Origin: Marinobacter nitratireducens
GTDB lineage: Bacteria > Pseudomonadota > Gammaproteobacteria > Pseudomonadales > Oleiphilaceae
Assembly (NCBI RefSeq): GCF_000708045.1
Contig: NZ_ANIE01000002.1
Span: 150,521-214,520, forward strand
Length of the DNA: 64,000 nucleotides
Reading direction: 5' to 3'
This document shows positions 1-8,587 of the stretch, piece by piece. Below the pieces are notes generated by a model, which worked only from the letters and a program-made list of their open reading frames with translations, was not told the DNA's origin and ran no database searches. Position numbers and translations under genes: made by a program. Within the stretch, counting starts at the first letter, position 1; the number at the start of each line of letters is the position of its first letter.

Positions 1-1
1 C

Positions 2-778
2 TTCCTGGACGGCGACCCGGACCAGCCGATCATCACCGGCCGGACCTACCACGCCACCAATACACCGCCGTATTCACTGCCGGAACACAAAACCCGGACC
101 ACCCTGAAAACCCAGACCCACAAAGGCGAGGGCAGCAACGAACTGAGGTTCGAGGACGAAGCAGATCAGGAACAGATCTACGTTCATGCCCAGAAAGACC
201 TGGACCTGCTCACGGAAAACAACCGCACCGAAGTCATCAGGAATGACAGCCATCGGACCGTCGAAAATCACGAATTCAGCCGAATTCAGGCAAACGAACA
301 CTGCACAACCGACGGCGAGAATCGGCTCTCTGTCGGCGCAGACTGCAGCCAGATCATCGGTGGCTCCCTGCACCAGAAAACCGGCTCGGTTACGGCCAGC
401 GAAGCGGGCACCGAAGTGCACCACAAGGCGGGCGCCAAAGTGGTTCTGGATGCCGGTGCAGAACTCACGATTGCCGGCGGTGGTAGCTTCATCAAGCTGG
501 ACCCGAGCGGCGTGACCCTGAGTGGCCCGGGCATCAAGATCAACTCCGGGGGAAGTCCGGGGACTGGGAGCGGGCAGGGGGCGAGTGGGGCGGAGTTGCC
601 TGTTTTGCTGCAAAGCGATCATGGCCAACGTGTGGAACCTGTTAACTTGCCTATCGCCGAGCAGCGGGATTCTTTTGTCGCGGAAGGTCGAAAGAAAAGA
701 CTGATCGTCGACATCATCGGCGGTGGCGATGAAATCGAGAAAGTACGAGCTATTAAAAACAACGGGGAGACAACCTGA
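2..778 (+). CDS. vgrG: T6SS spike protein VgrG, C-terminal part (5' end outside window)
   Basis: The reading frame is open from the window edge, so only the last 258 codons are present. The visible part starts in the gp5 OB-fold/linker region ([12 protein letters not shown], then [20 protein letters not shown], typical of VgrG). It continues as a beta-helical needle with alternating short hydrophobic strands ([23 protein letters not shown]), then the [13 protein letters not shown] segment usual for the needle tip. After a Gly/Ser-rich linker (about residues 180-196) comes a roughly 60-residue tail beginning [11 protein letters not shown] that is not needle-like and may be an effector-docking extension (inference). 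VgrG trimers cap the Hcp tube and carry effectors out of the cell. The stop codon shares one base with the ATG of the next gene (TGATG), so translation is probably coupled to the effector gene. Confidence 0.93.
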   Translation, partial: FLDGDPDQPIITGRTYHATNTPPYSLPEHKTRTTLKTQTHKGEGSNELRFEDEADQEQIYVHAQKDLDLLTENNRTEVIRNDSHRTVENHEFSRIQANEHCTTDGENRLSVGADCSQIIGGSLHQKTGSVTASEAGTEVHHKAGAKVVLDAGAELTIAGGGSFIKLDPSGVTLSGPGIKINSGGSPGTGSGQGASGAELPVLLQSDHGQRVEPVNLPIAEQRDSFVAEGRKKRLIVDIIGGGDEIEKVRAIKNNGETT

Positions 779-3700
779 TGTCAGAAGTGGAGTTTCAGGA
801 AGAGGCTCGGGATCAATCAGTATTCAGACATGCTGACTATGATGAGGCCTCCCCGGCCGACTTGGTGTTGGATATTCCCAAACGTGAAGGTGGCACCATG
901 ACTCTGCCGCTGCTTCAGCTAGCTCGATCGAACGAAGAGCGTGAGGATGTTCAGGAGAATACCCTGATGCGTGTTAAACCAGTTGCCGAGCTTTGTAACA
1001 ATGCGCCCGTCAGATCCGGCGGCGTTGTGACCTATACAGGACGCGGTGTTGCCCTGCTGCGCCCCGGCTATGTCTACGTTTTTCAAGGCAACAAGCTTTG
1101 GCGAGAACTGGAAGTTCGCCCTGACGGACAGATGAGCGATATTGATCTGGCGAGCTCTCGTCCGTCAGAGCCAGACAATGCGCCTTCAGAGAAGCGGAAA
1201 AGTGAGGGCGAATGGAGCGCTGACCTCCTCATTCCCGCTTTTTTGCAGGGCCAGGGGGTTATGCATAGCTATCGGATAGCGTTCAGTGAAACACAGTGGA
1301 GTTGGCGATATATCTTCGCCCTGGAGGACGATACCCTGCGGCTCAACAGACGAAGCGCAGGTATTGCTCCTGCCTATGCGGCTATTCAACCCGGAGACTC
1401 AAAAAGTCTTCTAACTTTTGACCGGGGGTTCCCCGCCCAAACCATTGACTCCGTGCCGCCCCTAAGGCCTCGCGATCTGGGTGTGGAACTGATGTTGGAA
1501 CAACCGCTCGATTTCACGCCCAGCTTCGAGCAGCCCGAAGCGGACGAATTGTGCCAGCGCCTTGCCAACCGATTGACCTCACTCACCGAGGAAGGCGAAG
1601 AGGCGCCCAATCTCGATATCAGCTGCGCAGCCGGTGATGACGCCTTGGAGGGGCTACGGGATAAACAGGGCGTTGTATGCATTGCCGTCGCCGACCCGCT
1701 TTTCCAGGTACGGCACTCCCTCGCCCAGATCCATCAGGCCCTGCAGTATCTCGATGCGCTAGAAATGAGCCTCAAAGGCCAACCTTTGGTGCATTCTGCA
1801 TCGCTGATTCGTCAGGCCGTCTTCGATCCCCGCCCTGATGGCTCAAATCCTCTGGCTTCGTACCGCGACGCCGTGGACCGGGATAAGCTCAACGACACCC
1901 TGGAAACCAGCGAACGTGAATATGCCGCCAACATCATCAATTCGCACGTCGGCAAACTAAAAGCATTGATGGAGTATGGGGAGTTAAATACTGTCCTCGC
2001 CGACTACCTTGAGCAGGATGGGATCGGGGTCTGCGAGGCCTATGGCGTGTGCGCCGATCTCCTGAACAGTCTACAGAAAATCCCAGACATCCTCGCTGGG
2101 CACGGTATCGAAGAAGAGAACAATGTGCTGGCTTCGCTCAATCGATGGATTGGCGACAGCCACTGGCTGGATGTCTGGTCTCCCATCGAACCAACCAATG
2201 AGGCCGAGAATTCCCCTTACGCACGCCTCCAGCGGCTGGCTACCGATCAAGTGGACATTGGCGACGACCACCTGGATCAGTTGCACTTGCAGTCCCTGGC
2301 GATGCTGGAGAAACAGACCCAACAGGCCAAGGCCGACAGCCAGTCTGCCGAGCAGGACGTCAAACACGTCGGTCAGGTCGGAAAACTGATGACCGACGTT
2401 CTAGGTGAGTGGAGCGCCGCCCTGTTGGCAGTTGTTCGAAAGCTCATTGAGGACGGCGATGTCGAGGCCGTACACGTGCCACGCATCATGCAGGGTGTCG
2501 CGTCCGTATCGGCGATTAGTGATCCGAACCTCCAGGGAATCGAAGTCATGCGCCGTGGCGCCGTGGATCTGAGCCGCCAGACGATTGTTGGCGTCTACGG
2601 TGAAGGTATTAAATACGGGTTAACGGATCTTGATCGCGCCAACCTGTTACAGCGCGGGAAGGACTATCTCTACGCAAACCTGTTGAACCGGAGTGGCGAT
2701 GTCACCGGTTCCACAAGCACCAGACAAGCGGCCGAAGCCATAGAAGAGGGCATTAAGAAAGTTTCGATGGACACTTGGGTATTTACCGTTCCTTCAGGTC
2801 ACGCAGAGGCGCAGAAGCTCAGTTTGTTTAAGGTGGACTTTGCCAAACGGGTGGGGAGTATTGTGGATGGGCCAGCTGTTTCAAAGAGCTTGGCAACCTT
2901 AGCCATTTTCAATTTGGGCCTTGAAATAAAGGGCCTCAACGATGCCGTGAAAACTAATCAAGACTATGGCCTCCCTCTTTCTAAGATAACAGGCGCATCC
3001 GTCGACCTGCTAGCTGCATCAATGAAACTAAGAATAGTAACCGCTGAATTATCTGGAGCCAGTCTAACTAGCACGTCGAGATTCTATCAATTCTCGAATC
3101 GACTACTTTTTGACATGAAAGGAGTCCCAGTAATTGGTCCCCGATTGTTGAAGGTAGGAGCACCTACACTCGTTCGCACCGTTGGCGCGATTTCATTTGC
3201 CGGGGGAGTGTTAGCCATAGGCATTAGCGCCTGGGATATGCGACTCAGTCTATCCAAAGGGGACACTGATGCCGCCATGGGCCATGCCATAGCTATGGTC
3301 GGAGGAAGCATATTCCTGGCCGCTCCATTAATGGCAGGACTCCTGGCCATTCCTGGCTGGGGATGGGCCGTTCTGGGAATTAGCATGGCTGTCGGCGGCT
3401 CACTATTCGCAGACAACGCGAAAGACGACGATTTCGAGCGACTCCTCAAGAACGGCCCTCTGGGCGCTCACCCGATTGACTATGATCCCATGCCGTCGGA
3501 CGTGGATTACTACGGTCAGCTACTCAGCATGCTGAACCCGGTTCAAGCAACTGCACAGCGCTACGCCGATATTGAACCAGATCCGGCACTCACCCACGGT
3601 AACCCAGATTACGCGCCCCAGCCTGATGACTATGTCATCACCTTGACGACCCCATTGATCAGCCAACTGCGCCACATTGGAGAATGTCGACCAGGAGAAC

Positions 3701-4128
3701 CCGCTCGCACCTTCAGCATCGTCGTGCAGGAAGTTGCCTATTCAGAGAGCCAGGTGGACGGCCCGCCAGGGATCGGAACCATTCGCCAGGAAACCCAGTC
3801 CCATGTGACAAACTTGACTCGGATAACAGCCCGCCAGTCGCTCCCTGAACAAAATGCCATTCGTTTTCTCGTTAAACGCGAACTTCAGAATAGCTCCTAC
3901 GCGAGCTATTCCCACAAACTCTCTACCCAAACAACCGCACGCATTGCCCTGCAAGCGGCCATTGCATCGGAAGCGGATACAATTGTTTATCCTACTCCTA
4001 TGCTTGAATCGTTCGCACCTTACGACCCTATTGCCCACGGTCACGCGCCACCGAAAGAGCGGAGCTTTTGGGACCCACACTCCAATGCCACCGTACCGTA
4101 CTGGTTCGTTACTGAGGTTGAGGCATGA
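778..4128 (+). CDS. VasX-like T6SS membrane-active effector (BTH_I2691-type family)
   Basis: This 1116-residue protein lies directly after vgrG. The N-terminal region (about residues 40-125, including ALLRPGYVYVFQ) resembles the N-terminal module of VasX-type T6SS effectors. Near the C-terminus are long hydrophobic stretches, about residues 801-825 and 833-878 (rich in Gly, Ala, Ile and Leu). They are followed by a DDFERLLKNGPLG motif, which occurs after the membrane region in this effector class. VasX-like proteins act on target-cell membranes, probably as pores; activity here is inferred from layout. Length is close to VasX (about 1085). No DUF4123 adaptor gene lies between vgrG and this gene. 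The coding DNA becomes more AT-rich from about 2880. The last bases overlap the start of the next gene (ATGA), and a second, diverged copy of its last 30 or so codons sits at 8498-8587. Confidence 0.8.
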   Translation: MSEVEFQEEARDQSVFRHADYDEASPADLVLDIPKREGGTMTLPLLQLARSNEEREDVQENTLMRVKPVAELCNNAPVRSGGVVTYTGRGVALLRPGYVYVFQGNKLWRELEVRPDGQMSDIDLASSRPSEPDNAPSEKRKSEGEWSADLLIPAFLQGQGVMHSYRIAFSETQWSWRYIFALEDDTLRLNRRSAGIAPAYAAIQPGDSKSLLTFDRGFPAQTIDSVPPLRPRDLGVELMLEQPLDFTPSFEQPEADELCQRLANRLTSLTEEGEEAPNLDISCAAGDDALEGLRDKQGVVCIAVADPLFQVRHSLAQIHQALQYLDALEMSLKGQPLVHSASLIRQAVFDPRPDGSNPLASYRDAVDRDKLNDTLETSEREYAANIINSHVGKLKALMEYGELNTVLADYLEQDGIGVCEAYGVCADLLNSLQKIPDILAGHGIEEENNVLASLNRWIGDSHWLDVWSPIEPTNEAENSPYARLQRLATDQVDIGDDHLDQLHLQSLAMLEKQTQQAKADSQSAEQDVKHVGQVGKLMTDVLGEWSAALLAVVRKLIEDGDVEAVHVPRIMQGVASVSAISDPNLQGIEVMRRGAVDLSRQTIVGVYGEGIKYGLTDLDRANLLQRGKDYLYANLLNRSGDVTGSTSTRQAAEAIEEGIKKVSMDTWVFTVPSGHAEAQKLSLFKVDFAKRVGSIVDGPAVSKSLATLAIFNLGLEIKGLNDAVKTNQDYGLPLSKITGASVDLLAASMKLRIVTAELSGASLTSTSRFYQFSNRLLFDMKGVPVIGPRLLKVGAPTLVRTVGAISFAGGVLAIGISAWDMRLSLSKGDTDAAMGHAIAMVGGSIFLAAPLMAGLLAIPGWGWAVLGISMAVGGSLFADNAKDDDFERLLKNGPLGAHPIDYDPMPSDVDYYGQLLSMLNPVQATAQRYADIEPDPALTHGNPDYAPQPDDYVITLTTPLISQLRHIGECRPGEPARTFSIVVQEVAYSESQVDGPPGIGTIRQETQSHVTNLTRITARQSLPEQNAIRFLVKRELQNSSYASYSHKLSTQTTARIALQAAIASEADTIVYPTPMLESFAPYDPIAHGHAPPKERSFWDPHSNATVPYWFVTEVEA

Positions 4129-5195
4129 CTTTCGAAAACACCACGCGATACGCTGACAGGGCACTAAACTCGAAGTCCATTCCACCTCTGCCCGACAGCA
4201 AGAAGCGAACTCGGGCAGGAGACGAACTCCAGCCCTGGTTTGACTATGCCACAATCAATCCCTGCGAAAAGATCATCACAGACGTAACTGAAGTCCAATC
4301 GGTAGAAGTCGAAGGTGTAGACTTCGAAAATGACGATTGGTGGGGATGGAACCACCAGCGAATAAAATTCGTTAACGGTAAAACGGGTACTAGAGCTTTA
4401 GTTGTCCTAATTCCTTATGTGTGGACTGTTTTTCTTGTTGGTTTCGTGCCCATCGTAACTGGTTGGCTCACCATAAATTTCGTTAAGGGATTGGGCTTTC
4501 CTGCACTATTGACAACATTGACTACCGCTGCAATTTTAATTGCCTCACTGATTGTTGGGGTTCTTGCTCTTCCGGCGACAACAAACTGGATAATGAGTAA
4601 AGGGCTCGGAGTCATTCTTAAACCGTTTGAAAATACCCTCCAGAAAAAGGTCGACCGCTCTCTCGCCGACGGCATGAGCGAGTTCAACCGCGTCACCGGA
4701 CAAGCCAAATTCGCTTTGGGCAAAGGCCGCTATTTCGAAGCCCCGTTTATCGAATTTGACGCCTACGTTGAGCGGGTGATCCAGCGGGGCGGCATCTTTT
4801 ACCGCCTGATGTTCGTCCATCGGTACACCGGCAAGATCTTCAACAAAACCTGGCTCAGCGGCGTCGAAGCCAGCAAGAACGAAGTCCTTGCGCTTTGGGA
4901 TATGCTGCAACGGTTTATGGATGTCTCTCAGCCGATCCCTGACATGCCAAGATTTGAGCCATTTCGTCATCTGGATCCAGTAACGGCGGAGTACGATCGC
5001 AAAACCAATCGTCCTCCCCGCTACTGGCGGGATCTGGACCTGGAGGCCTGGAAATCCGGCGAAGGCGCCAAACTGGCCACGGCCCAAGCCAGATATCCCT
5101 GGAGGCGCAGGGTCTGCAAACTCACCCCGAAGCTGGGCCAAGTTGACATGGCGACCTATCGTGAGCAGCGCCCTTCGTCCGCGAGTGTCATTTAG
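4125..5195 (+). CDS. Family A membrane protein 1 (A1), probable T6SS immunity or accessory protein
   Basis: I do not recognise a named family. The 356-residue protein has a polar N-terminus containing a PPLPDSKKR-TRAGDELQP stretch, then a WWGW motif. Two hydrophobic segments follow (about 88-115 and 123-148). The soluble C-terminal half carries FNRVTG, GRYFEAPFIEFDAYV and RHLDPVTAEYDRKT, and ends SASVI. The ATG overlaps the effector stop (ATGA), so synthesis is likely coupled to the toxin, as expected for an immunity protein protecting against a membrane-targeting effector (inference). Two more full paralogues lie at 6313-7389 and 8584-9654. From about 4660 to the end the DNA is almost identical to that of A3, while the first half has diverged at many silent sites, which suggests gene conversion. 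Confidence 0.75.
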   Translation: MTFENTTRYADRALNSKSIPPLPDSKKRTRAGDELQPWFDYATINPCEKIITDVTEVQSVEVEGVDFENDDWWGWNHQRIKFVNGKTGTRALVVLIPYVWTVFLVGFVPIVTGWLTINFVKGLGFPALLTTLTTAAILIASLIVGVLALPATTNWIMSKGLGVILKPFENTLQKKVDRSLADGMSEFNRVTGQAKFALGKGRYFEAPFIEFDAYVERVIQRGGIFYRLMFVHRYTGKIFNKTWLSGVEASKNEVLALWDMLQRFMDVSQPIPDMPRFEPFRHLDPVTAEYDRKTNRPPRYWRDLDLEAWKSGEGAKLATAQARYPWRRRVCKLTPKLGQVDMATYREQRPSSASVI

Positions 5196-5220
5196 GAAGC
5201 GCGTATCATTCTATGTTCTG

Positions 5221-5256
5221 GATGGAAACGACGTAGAGGAACTGGGTGTCGATGAG
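5221..5256 (+). repeat. Spacer repeat copy a, cryptic conserved frame DGNDVEELGVDE
   Basis: The A1-B1 spacer contains a stretch that reads DGNDVEELGVDE in the frame other than those of A1 and B1. The stretch also contains the AGGA ribosome-binding site for B1 and overlaps its ATG. The same peptide string recurs at 6174, 7415 and 8387, with the differences mostly at third codon positions. Confidence 0.6.
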
Positions 5257-6127
5257 CGACTCACCTTTGAACTGTGATTTGCCGGTTTCGGACATCGAGC
5301 AGCAACTGGATAAGCGCTGGTATCGAACCCATGGTGAACGACTTGCTAGCCCTCCTGCGCGTAAAGTGGCGGGGGTGTCCGACTCTTCGAAAGAACAGGA
5401 CTTCGGTGTTGCTTATATCAGTGACAAGTTTATAGACGTTCGCACGTTTTATATGATTTTTCGACGAGGTCAGCTAATTTTTATAAATCTGTTCATGATA
5501 GCGGCCTTGTCTATCATGTGGGTGATTGGTCAGTTCTATTACGGCGTGTTTACGGCATCCGCTGCCCTGTTTGTGCCCCTTTGGGCAGCGGTTTACCTGT
5601 TTGAGATTTTTGCGCCGCTTACGCTACCGGTGCGGATCGACCGGCAGGATGGCTTCGTATATGTGGGACACCGAGGCACCTTCTACCGGATACCCTGGGA
5701 TAAGCTGGAGGTGAGTTTTTCTCACAATCTACAGTATCTGGGCTCCGGTGTGATGTGGGAGCGACAGTATTATTCTCACCTCTATCTGCGCGAAAAATAT
5801 TACTTTTGCGGAAAAGCACCTAAACGAGCGCTATATCGCAAAAAAATCTCTTCCACGTTTAATGAAGAGATGATGTATCAGCGATGGAACTTTATTGTTA
5901 GATACTATAACGAAGGAGTCAGTGAGCATGATCTTGATATTCTTGCTACAGCCAATTATGACTCTTATGTAAAGGCAGTTGGGTTTAAGTCATTGAGAGT
6001 TTTTCTAATAGATCATTTTTTCTTTGTTGTTTTTATGCCGACGATGATTTGGTGGAAGTTTAGCCCCTTCAAGTATAAATGGCCAAAGGAAATCGAAGCC
6101 GTTTTTGGGAAGATCAATTACTACTGA
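5252..6127 (+). CDS. Family B membrane protein 1 (B1), DUF6708-like, probable immunity or accessory protein
   Basis: The gene encodes 291 residues. ATG 5252 is chosen because AGGA lies 11 bases upstream and the MSDSPLNCDLPV start is shared with B2; an in-frame GTG two codons earlier is possible. Domain order: polar N-terminus with DIEQQL and WYRTHGERL, two hydrophobic helices (about residues 65-115), then PVRIDRQDGFVYVGHRG-(T)FYRIPWDKL, and a C-terminal hydrophobic stretch (about 250-270) before KWPKEIEAVFG. The RIDR...PWDKL pattern resembles DUF6708 proteins often found beside VasX-like effectors (family recalled, not searched). The last 70 residues are AT-rich and diverge from B2. It is probably an inner-membrane protein working with family A (inference). 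Confidence 0.72.
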   Translation: MSDSPLNCDLPVSDIEQQLDKRWYRTHGERLASPPARKVAGVSDSSKEQDFGVAYISDKFIDVRTFYMIFRRGQLIFINLFMIAALSIMWVIGQFYYGVFTASAALFVPLWAAVYLFEIFAPLTLPVRIDRQDGFVYVGHRGTFYRIPWDKLEVSFSHNLQYLGSGVMWERQYYSHLYLREKYYFCGKAPKRALYRKKISSTFNEEMMYQRWNFIVRYYNEGVSEHDLDILATANYDSYVKAVGFKSLRVFLIDHFFFVVFMPTMIWWKFSPFKYKWPKEIEAVFGKINYY

Positions 6128-6173
6128 CACTACGGAAACACCTTATCTCCATGGCGGAAGGTGCGTCATTCTG

Positions 6174-6209
6174 GATGGAAATGACAGAGCGGAACTGGGT
6201 GTTGATGAG
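6174..6209 (+). repeat. Spacer repeat copy b, cryptic frame DGNDRAELGVDE
   Basis: Within the B1-A2 spacer, this stretch reads DGNDRAELGVDE and stays open to a TGA about 60 bases further on. Unlike copies a and c it is not followed by a family B gene, so its conservation is not explained by being a B ribosome-binding site. Confidence 0.55.
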
Positions 6210-6312
6210 CTGCATCCAATCATAGGCGATCGGCGTCTGGTAGGTGCAGCGGGTCCATATGGAGTATGAGGCCTAGCCTGCAAACATGTGCTGTATTTAC
6301 AAGGAACGTGAG

Positions 6313-7389
6313 ATGGTTGAACCCCAGGAAGTAGAAGGGTTTTCGGCAAGTGCCTTTCGGGCAAATGGAATCGGCCCCTTGCCGGAATCCCCGAGGAAAC
6401 GGTTCCGTACCGGTGAAGAGCTTCAGCCTATTGGTTCCTATGCGGAGACCATCCCCTACCTTCGCACGATTCAGGACGTCGAAGCGCTTCAGGATAAAGA
6501 AAAAGAGGATCCAGAGTTCAAGGACACAGAGTGGTGGTCGGATCACCAGCGGATTCGGTTTTTGAATGGAAAGTTAGGTTTTAGGTTTTTAATCCTTTTG
6601 CTACCGATAACTTGGATCTTGGTACTCGTCGTTGGGGGTATGGCTGTCGCGGGCTGGGGGATCCTTGCGATGGCAGAGTACTACAGCATGCCTGGCCTGT
6701 TAGTAGGCATAATCGGTTTGATTTTAATACCAGGATGGATGTTGTTCGCGCTGGTGATTGCGAGGCCTACCACCAACTGGCTCATGAGCACCGGCATAGG
6801 TTTCTTCGTCAAACCCTTTGAAAAAAACATCAGCAAGAAGGTGGACGACACTCTGGAAGACGGTTGCAGCGAGTTCAACCGCGTCACCGGTCCGGTTCGC
6901 ATGGCCCTGGGGCGTGGCCGTTATTTCGAGGCCCCGTTTGTGGAATTTGATGCCTACGTGGATCGGGTGATCCAGCAAGGCGGCATCTTCTACCGGCTGA
7001 TTCTGGTGCATCGCTATACCCAAAAGTCCTTCCACAACACGGCGTTCAGTAGCATCGAATCCAGCAAGTTCGAAGTGCTGGCGCTTTGGGATGTTCTCCA
7101 GCAGTACATGGACGTGAGTCAGCCATTGCCCGACACACCCCGGCTGGAGCCATTCCGGCATCTGGACCCGGTGACCGCCGAGCATGACAAGAAAACAGGG
7201 CGCAATCCCCGCTACTGGCGTGATCTCGATCTGGAAGCCTGGAAAGAGGGCGACGGCTGGAAAGAGGTGCATCGCCGGCAGTGCGAATACCCGTGGGAGC
7301 AGCGTGAGTGCAAGCTCACTCCAAAACTGGGCCAGATTGATATGGCGACCTATCGTGAGCAGCGCCCTGCGTCCGCGAGTGTCATTTAG
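6313..7389 (+). CDS. Family A membrane protein 2 (A2)
   Basis: This second A paralogue has 358 residues. ATG 6313 is preferred over the in-frame ATG at 6286 because AAGGA lies seven bases before it and the protein then aligns end to end with A1 (GIGPLPESPRKRFRTGEELQP against the A1 PPLPDSKKRTRAGDELQP region). Two hydrophobic segments (about 85-115 and 120-145) differ strongly from those of A1 and A3. The C-terminal half keeps FNRVTG, GRYFEAPFVEFDAYVDRVIQ, RHLDPVTAEHDKKTGR and the SASVI end. Its 3' end and following spacer match those of A1 closely, so the A-B unit appears to be a tandem duplication. The role is unknown; immunity to the upstream effector or a relative is the best guess. Confidence 0.72.
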   Translation: MVEPQEVEGFSASAFRANGIGPLPESPRKRFRTGEELQPIGSYAETIPYLRTIQDVEALQDKEKEDPEFKDTEWWSDHQRIRFLNGKLGFRFLILLLPITWILVLVVGGMAVAGWGILAMAEYYSMPGLLVGIIGLILIPGWMLFALVIARPTTNWLMSTGIGFFVKPFEKNISKKVDDTLEDGCSEFNRVTGPVRMALGRGRYFEAPFVEFDAYVDRVIQQGGIFYRLILVHRYTQKSFHNTAFSSIESSKFEVLALWDVLQQYMDVSQPLPDTPRLEPFRHLDPVTAEHDKKTGRNPRYWRDLDLEAWKEGDGWKEVHRRQCEYPWEQRECKLTPKLGQIDMATYREQRPASASVI

Positions 7390-7414
7390 TAAGCGCTTAT
7401 CATTCTATGTTCTG

Positions 7415-7450
7415 GATGGAAACGATGTAGAGGAACTAGGCGTTGATGAG
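7415..7450 (+). repeat. Spacer repeat copy c, cryptic frame DGNDVEELGVDE
   Basis: The A2-B2 spacer repeats copy a almost base for base. It encodes the same 12 residues in the third frame, with silent changes only (for example GAC to GAT, CTG to CTA, GTC to GTT). It contains the B2 ribosome-binding site and overlaps the B2 ATG. Confidence 0.6.
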
Positions 7451-8321
7451 CGACTCACCTTTGAACTGTGATTTGCCGGTAACGGACATCGAACAACAAC
7501 TGGAAAAACGTTGGTACCGTACCCATGGTGAGCGGCTTGCTAGTCCCCCTGCGCGAAAAGTGCCGGGGGTGACCGATTCGTCAGATAAGGTGAGTTATGG
7601 TGTAGCCTACATCAGTGGCCGAATAGTGGATATTAGGACAGCCTTCTTGATTTTTCGACGGGGTATGCTCCCCATTATCAATTTGTTTATGGTCGTTGCA
7701 CTTTCCATCATGTGGGTGATCGGTCAGTTCTACTACGGGGTGTTCATGGCATCTGCGGCACTGTTTGTGCCTCTTTGGGTAGCAGTCTATCTGTTTGAAA
7801 TCTTCGTTCCACTTACCCTGCCAGTAAGAATCGACCGACAGGAGGGCTTCGTGTACGTGGGGCACAGGGGGACTTTCTACCGAATACCGTGGGGCGAGCT
7901 GGAGGTGAGCTTTTCCCACAATCTACAGTACCTGGGATCTGGCGTGATGTGGGAGCGACAGTACTATTCCCATCTTTATCTACGCGATAAATATTACTTT
8001 TGTGGAAAGGCACCTAAAAGAAGCCTGCAGCGCAAGAGGATTTCTTCCACGTTTAATGAAGAACTGATGTATCAGAAATGGAATTTTATCGTTAGGTATT
8101 ACGTCAAAGGGATGGTTGGTGAGGACGTTTCTAATTTATCCAAAATTAATTATGACTCATGCATCGACGCCGCGAATATTAAATCTACCAAGGATTGGCT
8201 TGTTGAACACTTTTTCATGGCAGTATTTATGCCAACAATTATTTGGGCGAAGATCTCTCCATTCAAGTACAAATGGCCGAGAGAAATAGAAACCATATTT
8301 GGTAAGAACAACTATCACTGA
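7446..8321 (+). CDS. Family B membrane protein 2 (B2), DUF6708-like
   Basis: This is the second B paralogue, 291 residues, the same length as B1. ATG 7446 matches the B1 start; the TTG one codon earlier is unlikely. It shares MSDSPLNCDLPV, DIEQQLEKRWYRTHGERL, the two-helix region with IMWVIGQFYYGVF, and PVRIDRQEGFVYVGHRG followed by FYRIPWGEL. Residues after about 220 differ clearly from B1 (for example KINYDSCIDAANIKS) before converging again at FMPT-I-W and SPFKYKWPREIE. Conserved ends with a variable C-terminal patch suggest diversified specificity (inference). It is followed by a degenerate third copy rather than an intact gene. Confidence 0.72.
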   Translation: MSDSPLNCDLPVTDIEQQLEKRWYRTHGERLASPPARKVPGVTDSSDKVSYGVAYISGRIVDIRTAFLIFRRGMLPIINLFMVVALSIMWVIGQFYYGVFMASAALFVPLWVAVYLFEIFVPLTLPVRIDRQEGFVYVGHRGTFYRIPWGELEVSFSHNLQYLGSGVMWERQYYSHLYLRDKYYFCGKAPKRSLQRKRISSTFNEELMYQKWNFIVRYYVKGMVGEDVSNLSKINYDSCIDAANIKSTKDWLVEHFFMAVFMPTIIWAKISPFKYKWPREIETIFGKNNYH

Positions 8322-8386
8322 TCTGCGGAGTCCTTCCTGCTCCCTGCTGTAGGGATGGCTAAACCTTCACGGGACTTGTCGTTATT

Positions 8387-8422
8387 GATGGAAATGACGT
8401 AGAGGAGCTGGGCGTCGATGAG
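8387..8422 (+). repeat. Spacer repeat copy d, cryptic frame DGNDVEELGVDE
   Basis: This fourth copy sits ahead of the broken B stub. One base is missing compared with copies a and c (ATGAGCGACTCACC has become ATGAGGACTCACC). As a result the DGND frame now runs straight into the B peptide frame, while the original B ATG is out of frame. Confidence 0.55.
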
Positions 8423-8587
8423 GACTCACCTTTGAACTGTGATTTGCCGGTTTCGGACATCGAGCAGCAATTGGAAAAGCGCTGGCATCGTACCCATTGC
8501 CACGCGCCATCGAGAGAACGTAGTGGTTGGGATCCGCATTCCAATGCCAAAGTCCCATACTGGTTCGTCACCGAGGTTGAAGTATGA
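8423..8587 (+). pseudogene. Scar: family B N-terminal stub fused to an orphan VasX-like effector C-terminus
   Basis: Bases 8423-8497 encode DSPLNCDLPVSDIEQQLEKR and then WHRTH, the start of a family B protein without a usable ATG because of a one-base deletion. At 8498 the frame changes without interruption into HAPSRERSGWDPHSNAKVPY and WFVTEVEV, ending in TGA. This matches the last residues of the 778-4128 effector (HAPPKERSFWDPHSNATVPY, WFVTEVEA) but with many silent differences, so it derives from a second, diverged effector gene. The tail's TGA still overlaps the ATG of A3, exactly as at the intact effector-A1 junction. The simplest reading is a deletion that joined B3 to the end of a lost effector, leaving A3 as that effector's orphan partner. 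Confidence 0.8.

Noticed and set aside
5185..5277. 30-codon leader ORF starting at GTG and overlapping B1
   Set aside because: Not listed as a gene: only the DGND part is conserved in all four copies, and no ribosome site supports the GTG. Kept as a finding instead.
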